This document shows, piece by piece, positions 56,001 to 64,000 of a stretch of 64,000 nt of DNA. The stretch comes from Collybiopsis luxurians FD-317 M1. Taxonomy: Eukaryota; Basidiomycota; Agaricomycetes; Agaricales; Omphalotaceae. The notes under the pieces are model-generated. The model was given only the letters and a program-made list of their open reading frames with translations. It did no database searches and was not told where the DNA came from. Positions within the stretch are counted from its first letter, which is position 1. Every line of letters begins with the position of its first letter. Location of the stretch: NCBI GenBank assembly GCA_000827265.1, contig KN834750.1, forward strand, positions 62,001-126,000, given 5' to 3'. The position numbers and the translations under genes are program-made.

Positions 56001-59000
56001 GGAGGTCAGAAGGTTCGATTAACTCTAGCAAGAGCAATCTATTCGCAAGCCGAAATTTTACTGCTTGATGATATTTTGGCCGCCCTGGAGTATGTCCGTG
56101 TTTCCCAGTCAGAACGAAATATTTCATTCTGGAATTCTCTAGTGTTCATACCTCCAATTGGATCGTGGAAGAGTGCCTTTCGGGCGATCTGGTTAAGGGA
56201 AGAACAGTTATCATGGTGGTACGTATGCCGTGACCAGACTTTCCTCCGCTGCGCTTAGGTAACCTCCGTAGTCTCATAACGTTGCTCTCCTCACGCCGTT
56301 GGCGCGTACGTTCACTAAGCTCAAAGACGGCGTGGCAACTCTAAGTGACAATGCCGAAGAGTATATTCAAAATGGGCGAGACGTGTTACCACGAGTCGTA
56401 CAAGATACAGACGCCGAGGTTATGGAAAAGAGGGACGACTCGTCCGACGGCAAGATCATCTTGTCGGAGGAAATACATCAAGGTACTGGTGTGGGCTGGC
56501 CGGCTAGTAAGCATCGGTGTTGAAGGTCAAGTATTTGTCCTCACTCGCCGGCTTTACCCAGTCAAGCTTTATGCTACCAGTTTGGGAGGAAAGCATCCCT
56601 TTCTGTTTTTCACAACTTTCTTTGCAGGCCTGTTGATTTCTCATTTGACCGGGGTCGTGCAAATTTGGTATTTGGGCCACTGGGCATCTGAATATGAGCA
56701 TCATACCCCAACCGAAGTTCCAGCTCTCCAGTGTGTTGCTCTGCTTTGATCGTATGAACCTTGTTAACTTTTTTTTTTTTTTTTTCGTCAAAAGCCATCT
56801 CGCTTTCTATGGTAATATTCTTGTGAATGCTCGCTCTATCTGCTCTGAGTCACGTTTGGATGATTTAAGGGCTTATTTTCTTAATCTGGCTGATCGTTCT
56901 CTCCTTCGCCCATGCGCAATTCATTTTTGCATCGCTGAGGGCGTCACAAACGATTCACAATCGACTGGTGGAATCGGTCCTTGCGGCGACATTCAGGCGA
57001 GCCAAAACTCACTCAATATGTGTTTCCCTCATTTGACTCGTATTTGTCAGATGGCTGGATGAGACACCTATATCCCGAATCATCACTCGATCTACACAGG
57101 ATATCGGCTCAGGTAATCCTCATTATTTCACTTTTAGAATCCTATCTCAGCTTCTCTCTTCAGTCGATTTAGCTCTACCAATGTTAACGAGTAGAGTCTG
57201 CGATCTTTCTATCAGACTACTTTTCCAGATAGCCGCTATTATCGTGTTTACACCTGCGTTTCTTCTTCCTAGTATCATCTTAATCTGTTTGGGAGTCTGG
57301 GTCGGGAGTGTTTATCTCAAGGCGCAATCATCTGTCAAAAGAGAAATGTCAAATGCTAAAGCTCCAGTTGTGGGATTGTATGTCTCTGCATTTTTGACCG
57401 TAAAGAATCTAGCAGACTAACATTCGGCAGGATTGGAGCTGTATCAACTGGAGTCGGTCAGTCCGGAAATGAACAACGTAGACAGGTTTGCTGACTGCGG
57501 CAAAATCTAGTCTCACTTCGGGCTTACTCTGCTCAAGCTCAATTCGCCGAAACTTTAATGACACGCATCGATCATTATTCTCGTTCAGCAAGGATTTTCT
57601 ACAATCTTCAGCGTTGGATGGCCATGCGAACAGAAACACTCGCAGGTCTTTTCTGTGCCAGTTTGGCTGGGTACCTCGTTTATTTCACAAATTCCAGTGC
57701 TTCCGATATTGGTTTCTTGTTGAATTTAGCAGGTGACAGCCGTTCCTAATCACCGCTTGCCTTTCACTCTGATTCTATTTTTTCTAGTCGCATTTAGTGG
57801 TTCATTGGTATGGTACTTGATTGCGGTCAATGATTTCGAAGCAGAAAGTAAGTTATGGTACTTACTCAGTTCATTGTGTTGGAGCTGACTGATTTGATTT
57901 GAAGGCAATTGGTATGTATAGATTCGAGACAGAAATCATGACTCCGACTCACCGTGTCATTTTTAGTCTTGAACGCCTTGAAAGTTACTTGAGGATCGAT
58001 CAGGAGGCGCACCTTGGCGATGGAAGTTTACCTCCTGCTCAATGGCCGTCCAGCGGCGAATTGCGCGTAGAAAATCTCACAGCCAAGTACTCTTTCGATG
58101 GACCCGAAGTTTTGCATGGCCTCTCATTCCATATCAAATCAGGCGAACGTATCGGTGTCGGTAAGGAGCTTTTCTGACCGTTGAGGCATGGAGCGACTCA
58201 ATAATGTTTTCCAGTCGGTCGTACAGGATCTGGAAAAGTGTGTTAACGACGCTTTTTGGCTTCTGAAATACTCATGTCTGTACAGAGTACCCTGACTCTT
58301 GCGTTGTTGAGATGCATACTCACCACAGGCCGGGTCTTTTATGATGACATTCTTATATCTACGCTCAACTTGGATGCACTGCGTTCTCAAATCACCATCA
58401 TTCCGCAAATGGTCCGCATCCTGCGTGTACTCTGTCATCGTGCATCGTACTAATAACGACATCTTCTTAGCCCGAGTTAATCTCTGGATCTCTGAGACAA
58501 AATCTAGATCCTTTCGAGGAGTATGATGATCAGGTGCTGAACGACGCACTGAGATCGGCTGGCCTTGCTTCACTTCAAGAAGAATTAGACGTACAAGATC
58601 GAGTGGGTTTAGATACTCTCATCGCCAGTGGTGGGACGAACCTTTCGGTCGGACAACGGCAAATTCTCAACCTGGCCCGTGCAATTGTAAGAGGCAGCAA
58701 ATTACTTATTCTAGACGAAGGTAGTGCATGTTCAATTAGCTAATCATATCTCATCTCAACTGACTTTCCCTCCCAGCCACATCTGCAATCGGTGCGTAGT
58801 TTCCATGTGTTTCGACCAGAGGACTCATACTCGTAGTAAGACTACAAAACGGACAATATCATTCAGCAGTCTCTTAGGAATGAGTATCTGGAAAGAGGTG
58901 GTGACACGACAATCATCACTATCGCTCATCGCCTGCAGACTGTGATGGACATGGATCGGATCGTAAGTTGCGACTATCCTTCCTCGTGCATGCATTAGTT

Positions 59001-59159
59001 GTTGACGATCTTTTCCTGCAGATGGTACTGGATGCTGGCCAGATGGTGGAATTTGACTCCCCTGCTGCACTACTTCGCAAGGAAGATGGTCAGTTCCGTA
59101 GTATGGTGGAATGTGCTAGTGACAAGCAGGCATTATTAGCTTTGGTTAAGGACCTGTAA
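53084..59159 (+). CDS. ABCC/MRP-type ABC transporter
   Basis: Full-size exporter of the multidrug-resistance-protein class (conjugate or bile-pigment type), vacuolar or plasma membrane. An N-terminal extra membrane domain ([28 protein letters not shown]) precedes TMD1. NBD1 has Walker [11 protein letters not shown]-loop AAQESW, signature [14 protein letters not shown] and Walker [16 protein letters not shown]2 includes [30 protein letters not shown]2 has Walker A GRTGSGKST, signature [14 protein letters not shown], Walker B KLLILDEATSA (across an intron) and H-loop IIIAHR-type TIAHRL. More than 20 introns, one with a GC donor (56,997-57,050). The start is uncertain: 53084 ([13 protein letters not shown]) is the first in-frame ATG, but the open frame continues upstream and an extra 5' exon is possible. 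Confidence 0.88.
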
Positions 59160-59224
59160 AACGATGGGCACGAAGATTGTGAACCCACTCCCTAGTATAA
59201 ATGCTTAACATTAGTTGTAAAATA

Positions 59225-59240
59225 CAATATATATATATAT
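59225..59240. repeat. TA dinucleotide run
   Basis: Short (AT)n tract in the convergent gap between the ABC transporter and the deacetylase. Confidence 0.6.
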
Positions 59241-59292
59241 GTCTTAGAAGAGCAAAAAGAAACTCTGGTATATTCCAGGTCAAACATTGCAT

Positions 59293-61244
59293 CTATGGGC
59301 CAGGCTCGGGCCCCAGCTTGAGAATTACCCTTGGTAGTCTTTTTGTAGAAATGGAATCTACTCCTGACGCAGATCTCTCTTCACCTTGAATGGAATCAGG
59401 GACAGAGCTTAGCGTACTCGAGGACCCAGAGGAAGAATCCGACTCTTCGCCCAGCGCCGTTTTTCCCACATTAGTTTTGTGGCTGGCTATCTTCGTCGTT
59501 TCTCTAGGAATAGCGGCCTCAGTATTATCCGAAGAGACTTTCGCGGACACGCTGGCGCTATTGGCCGCTTTTCTTTGACGTAGGATTCTCGAGGAAGGCT
59601 CCGTTGGAATAAGAGGACGTCTATGATTCTTGAAAGCCACAGGCTCAAGAAATTGGAACATGGACAAGGTTTGCTTAAGCCAGGGCTCCAGATCAGCGTC
59701 CGCGGAAGAAGAAAGAGAGCCCGATGTACGACCCTTGGATTTCTTCGTCTTCGTGGAATTCTGTAGCTTGACAAGGTTGTCTTGATTCCACCATGACTCG
59801 TTCCATGTACAATGTTCGGGTAGTCCCAGCGCACACATATGCGCGAATGTTCCAGAAATGAGTGCGCGGTCGCTGTAACCTCCTTCAAGTACACTGATTA
59901 TCCGTCCGCTGGAATATTTCTCAGCAAAAGTACGAGCATCTTGGGTGAATCGAGCATAGAAGGTCGTGGGCACCTTGCGACCATGTCTGGACATGGAAGC
60001 ATATTCATGCTCCGAGGCATCAAGGCCGCAACTGGAAATTGAGTTAGCGGAATATGTGCCACTTCGAGGCAGTCTCTGACCTGATGAACACTAGTACATC
60101 CTCATTGTCACTTGTCGCCGTGGCTTGGACGAATTTCTCCGCCTTTCGAATGATCTGCTTATAGTCCTTTTCATATAAATCCCAAAATCCATCTCCGTCG
60201 TAATTTTGCAGATGAACGTTCTCCACCCATTGTCCGTGTGCTCCTGCTATCGATATTGAGGCAGCTTGAACGAGAGAAGGGGTGCCATCCTCGCAGGGGT
60301 ATGAAAGAATGTCGTGAATAGACGAGTAGTATATCTGTAGCCCAGGTGAGGTGAAAGAGGACGAGGCCTCTGTTCTGGCCTCTGCTTCAAGCCTCTGCCT
60401 TTGTGTCTCTTCGTTGATTGCCCATGCGAGAGACTGGGTTCCGTTACCTGGAAAATGGTTCAATCCCCAGGCGGAGACGGCATGATGAAAACATGCAAAC
60501 CGTGATGAAGATCGATATCAAAGATAACAACACGACCAATTCCGTGCTTTAAATGGGCATGAGCTGCACCGACAATGACGTTATTCACAAAGCAGAAACC
60601 GGAAGGCGTGTCTTCGCCGCAATGATGCCCTGGTGGTCTGATTGCTACAAATGCGCGTCTAGCTGCCGTCGGACTGGGATTAAAGAGAGCATCCACCGAC
60701 TCGCACACGGTTCCCAAAGCACCCTGAATCGCATTCAGGGATTCTGGACATACTAAATGGAGTTCGAAGCACAGCAATTGCCGATGATACTCTGGTGGTA
60801 CTCACGATATAAATCTCCCTGAGCTAAGCCCGTCGGAATCTCAGACCCCCCCTTCGATATCTTTGCGGCACTTTCTTCAGACCATTTCTTCAAATTCTTG
60901 AGATACTCTTGAGGGTCCTTGCCTGCGCTTGCATCGGGAAAGGCGTGCGTGAATAAGGTAGCAGGACTTTGAAGTAGATCTAGTGTGGCAGAGGAGTGAA
61001 TAACTTGTACGGGAAGAGTATTGGGTTGGGCATCGAGTGTGAGTTTATCCAGTGCGGCGGCCAGATCATTGGGATCTGCTTCGGGTTTGACTGTAACTTC
61101 CTGTATTCGAGAAACCGCCGCAGCTAAGCCAACTTTGACTGCAGTAAGTCGCTCAGGACGTTCAACGATAAGGGAAATGTCTCTGGATCGGATGTACCGA
61201 TGCTGATAGCAGGCATCCTGAATGAATATTGAGGCGCTTGCCAT
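59293..61244 (-). CDS. HOS3: Histone deacetylase, HOS3-like
   Basis: Zinc-dependent class II-type lysine deacetylase. ATG 61244 gives MASASIFIQDACYQHRYIRS. RPERLTAVKVGL follows, then the active site: IRPPGHHCGEDTPSGFCFVNNV (catalytic His pair), VVIFDIDLHHGNGTQ (zinc Asp and His, joined across an intron at about 60,464-60,518), SCGLDASEHEYASM and SVLEGGYSDRAL. All zinc and catalytic residues are present. The C-terminal ~200 residues are low-complexity Ser/Lys-rich (RILRQRKAANSA, SDSSSGSSSTLSS). Long inserts between motifs and the tail match yeast Hos3-like fungal enzymes more than Rpd3. Convergent with the ABC transporter; 203 bp from the next gene. Confidence 0.92.
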
Positions 61245-61447
61245 TTGGAACGTTAACAAGATGGATTCTATCCACGTGATCGCTTTGCGATTCGAAATTT
61301 CACAAGACTACACTAAAGAGCGGAACTGCAGCGCGCCGCAGCTGCAGCAATAGTTACTTGTGCTCTGGAGATTATTCGAAAAGTATTGATTTATTTAAAT
61401 TCAGTGGTCTCCTGCAAAATTTGGTACCTAGCTATCTGATCTCTCTA

Positions 61448-62756
61448 TTACCGTGAACTGGCTCCAAATGTTTTCCTGACCCACTCCAAGTCTCTCAATG
61501 TTGCGTCGCTTAGGCGACCACCTGCCTTCTGTGGCGTGTCAATGTCAAGAATGACATCTTCGTGCACTCCTCCTTCCTCAATATCCAGTGTAACCTCCAA
61601 CTTCGATCGAGGGATTTTTAGCTCTTCAATCATGGAATGGATTGCCAAAGAATCGTCGAGAAGGCATTCGTGTGACCCGGCAGTGATCAGCACGCGCGAG
61701 GTAATTTTCTCAATGCCTTTAAGCGATGTCGCAGAGGATGGATTGATGTAAGATAATTGTGATTCTGACACTCCATCCACATATTGCGATCCCCAGTAGT
61801 TGAATGATGCAGCGCTAACCCAATCGTATTTATCGTTCCGGGCGTATGAGGGCGTAGGTGATCCAAGAGATGTCCACGGTGACACGAGCCACATACCACC
61901 CAACAGCTTCCGTGGTACATCTACGTCTGCAATTTCAGAGAAGGGAGAAAGTGGGATGCCAGGGACAGGTCGAAAGGTGTGTTGGATAAATTGAACGAGG
62001 AGATTTCCTCCAGCAGAGTCTCCTACAAGTATAATGTTTTCCGGAGAGACGCCAGAAGAAATAACCTGAGTAAGAGCCGTCACCAATTCTGCAAGTTGCG
62101 TAGGGAACTTCGCGGGATGAAGGGCTGCCGACATGGGTTAAAATTGCTCCCTTTCAACAGTGCATTTGAAGCTTACTGTACACCAAGAATGCAACACTGA
62201 AATCTTCCTTGCCACCGGTCTGCTTGAGTAGTTCTTTTCGAAGTCCAGGGCCAAAGCCGATCATACCGTCAGTGGTGGTAGTCATATAGCCACCGCCTAT
62301 TTTCGACGACGAAAAGTGAGCATAGAGAGTTGATGGCGGAATAGGTGCCCACCATGAACATAAAGGAAGACTCGATCTGTTTTCTTTTCCGTCAACCATA
62401 ACAACTTGGCACCCCCACTTCCGACATCCTCAACGACAGGCTTGACAGAGTTTTTCTTCGCCCACGCCAGATAAGTATTGGTGGAAGGCCCAAGCAAACG
62501 TTGAATCTGGGGAACGGAAAGATTCGCAATCAAATATCCAGGGAACGCCTCTGAAATTGCACGTTTCAAGCTTTTCCTTTTCGTTTTTGCGAGGAAAGGG
62601 GAGAATGCGGCTACAAAGATGAGATGAAACGCTAACGGACACCAAAGTTGAGTGAAGGAACTTTTAAACGCAATTGAAAAACGCACGCAAACGGGCGAGC
62701 ACGCCGACCAAAGAAAGTGTTTCTAGGAAAGAAAGTTTCTTCTTAGTGTCGTACAT
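61448..62756 (-). CDS. HSL-type alpha/beta hydrolase (esterase/steryl acetyl hydrolase-like)
   Basis: Serine hydrolase with an N-terminal hydrophobic segment. ATG 62756 starts MYDTKKKLSFLETLSLVGVLARL. A GTGCGT donor then joins PAFSPFLAKTKRKSLKR in frame; without splicing the frame stops. NLSVPQIQRLLGPSTNTYLAWA follows, then the oxyanion motif YVHGGGYM (across an intron), nucleophile elbow LVGDSAGGN, Asp in the SRVLITAGSHECLLDDS region and His in EEGGVHEDVI. Length about 390 aa fits fungal steryl/ester hydrolases of this class. Four exons or more. Substrate unknown. Confidence 0.85.
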
Positions 62757-63275
62757 CTCGAGCTACGCTTCTAACGTGAGGAACAGGGAGGCGGGCGACA
62801 TATATACAAATCTGCAGATATTTAAACTACATTTGAATGCGAAACCAGTTGGAAACGAAGTTACGCGGTTCCCGCAGATGATCATTTGGTAATATAGACT
62901 GAATGAACTGAATGCTTTTAAACCTTGACGGTTTGGGTTTGGCACGACACCGAGTTCGAGGAAGCTCCTGATAAATGAAAGTGGATGAACTGCATACATA
63001 CTTGCATACAATAGAGAATATTCAGCAGTCGTGTAGTGTTACACTTATGTACATACATAGAAAAGAAGATCGGAAGTCAAAGCTGTCCTAATCAATTGTA
63101 GATATTGAAAGAATGAGATGCCTCGGGTGTGAGGTAAAGTGTCTTACGTCCTGATGTCTTTAGCTTGTGGCGAAATGGTTCATGGTGAAGTGTTTCATGA
63201 TGAAGTGCTTCAATTATCTGTCCCTTCAACGAGTAGGAGGGAAGATGAAAAGATGTCGATTCTTGTTCAGCTGGA
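62757..63275. other. Intergenic gap with short degenerate repeats
   Basis: 520 bp containing the hydrolase promoter. At 63,165-63,215 the units GGTTCATGGTGAAGTG, GTTTCATGATGAAGTG and GCTTCAATTA form an imperfect 16-bp repeat. No other element recognised. Confidence 0.45.
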
Positions 63276-64000
63276 TTAATCACTGAGATTGTGGATGTAT
63301 ATCACTCTCCCGTATGAAGATGTCGAGGCACTAGACGACACAGGGCGGTGTGAGCGTCTACCATCGCCAGATACCTCAGTGGGGCCCGGTAGAAGAGGGT
63401 TTGTGGGAACCGTTGGTCTTGACGTCGGACGTGAATGTCTGGGAATAGCACTTGTGTCCTGCTGCGCGCCCGACGAGGTGGGGGCCGATGGAACGGAGGT
63501 TGTGACAGGTTTTCCCGAGCCATTGACGTATCCAGATGCAGGATGTGAAGGCGGAAGAGCGACAGGTTCAATCAACCAGGAGTCCATGACTGGCGGTGGA
63601 ACAGGGACAACGGGGCAGCGCCTCCATCTACGAAAACAATGTAATTGTATGTCAAGTTCAGTCTTCTGACTCTGCCGCCATCGCCGGTACACATAAACGG
63701 AAGCTAAAATAAGCAGAAGAGAGACGACCGGAACAGTAACAGCTGTTGCCACCACTCTCGGCGTGTCGCGAAGGGAAGCCCCTGTTTCCGGATTGCTGGA
63801 GGGTGATTTTGGGATCGATTCGTCCTCACCACTAAACAAAGATCACCGTCAGACAAAATGTGGTATATGCTTCAAAACATACGTGTAGACTATATAGTCC
63901 AACAGAACAAGTGACTCTGTAGCGTTGGGTTGTCCATTCTGGAGTACCAGTGTATGATCTCCAAGTGCAAGATCACTGATTGCAAATAAACAGATGTTAT
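63276..64000 (-). CDS. Single-pass membrane protein (partial, 5' end outside window)
   Basis: C-terminal part of a type I membrane protein common in Agaricomycetes. The extracellular end reads ISDLALGDHTLVLQNG and VLLDYIVYTGEDES (a beta-sandwich-like module, spliced near 63,885-63,835), followed by a Ser/Pro stalk. A single TM helix (TAVTVPVVSLLLILASVYVY) ends in a basic stop-transfer RRWRQ. The cytosolic tail (~130 residues) is Pro/Ser/Thr-rich and ends RVIYIHNLSD at 63276. Role unknown; the layout suggests a cell-surface sensor or anchor, but this is inference only. Confidence 0.72.

Noticed and set aside
56740..57060. Apparent frame break in the ABC transporter around a poly-T tract
   Set aside because: Explained by three introns (one containing the T run, one ending TTAAG before [12 protein letters not shown], one GC-AG); all transporter motifs are recovered.

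Overview
The window looks like nuclear DNA of a mushroom-forming basidiomycete (Agaricomycetes). Genes are dense and intron-rich. Introns are about 45-60 nt with GT...AG ends (two credible GC...AG cases), and the protein families are typical of that group: arrestin-like PPxY proteins, an Egh16-like secreted protein, single-pass mucin-like membrane proteins and cyanovirin-N lectins. All gene models were spliced by eye from reading frame, splice signals and family similarity. Several close exactly: translin 228 aa, SGF29 330 aa, MRPL6 216 aa, V-ATPase c' 164 aa.

Region 1 (1-19,263) is a compact housekeeping block: SEN1 helicase (minus, runs off the left edge), translin, the SAGA subunit SGF29, the DNA polymerase alpha catalytic subunit, a 6-phosphogluconate/hydroxyisobutyrate-type dehydrogenase, mitochondrial ribosomal protein L6, V-ATPase proteolipid c', a ZCCHC10-like zinc-knuckle protein and a histone-fold protein. 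Two head-to-head gene pairs share gaps of only 48 and 67 bp.

Region 2 (19,390-36,119) holds a 2-oxoglutarate/Fe(II) oxygenase, a CrtC/lipocalin-like secreted protein and a 14-TM-type MFS exporter, which together could be a small metabolite locus. It continues with an Arc1-like tRNA-binding protein, an Hsp20 chaperone with a textbook heat-shock element, a broken deaminase-family pseudogene, a second MFS transporter, an uncharacterised nucleotidyltransferase-like protein and an arrestin-like protein.

Region 3 (36,768-52,450) is accessory DNA. It starts with an Egh16-like secreted protein that has an Ala/Gly repeat tail and an unresolved hypothetical gene. The standout follows: a tandem array of three paralogous genes (about 4.9 and 4.6 kb apart, all minus), each encoding two cyanovirin-N-type lectin domains fused to an approximately 190-residue all-helical C-terminal domain that I do not recognise. 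Copies 2 and 3 are nearly identical; copy 1 is diverged. The spacers are homologous too, but at least two spacer segments are inverted between repeats.

Region 4 (53,084-64,000) returns to ordinary genes: a full ABCC/MRP-type transporter, a HOS3-like histone deacetylase, an HSL-type alpha/beta hydrolase, and a single-pass membrane protein cut by the right edge. A recurring 7-mer, GACGCGT, appears in many of the intergenic gaps.
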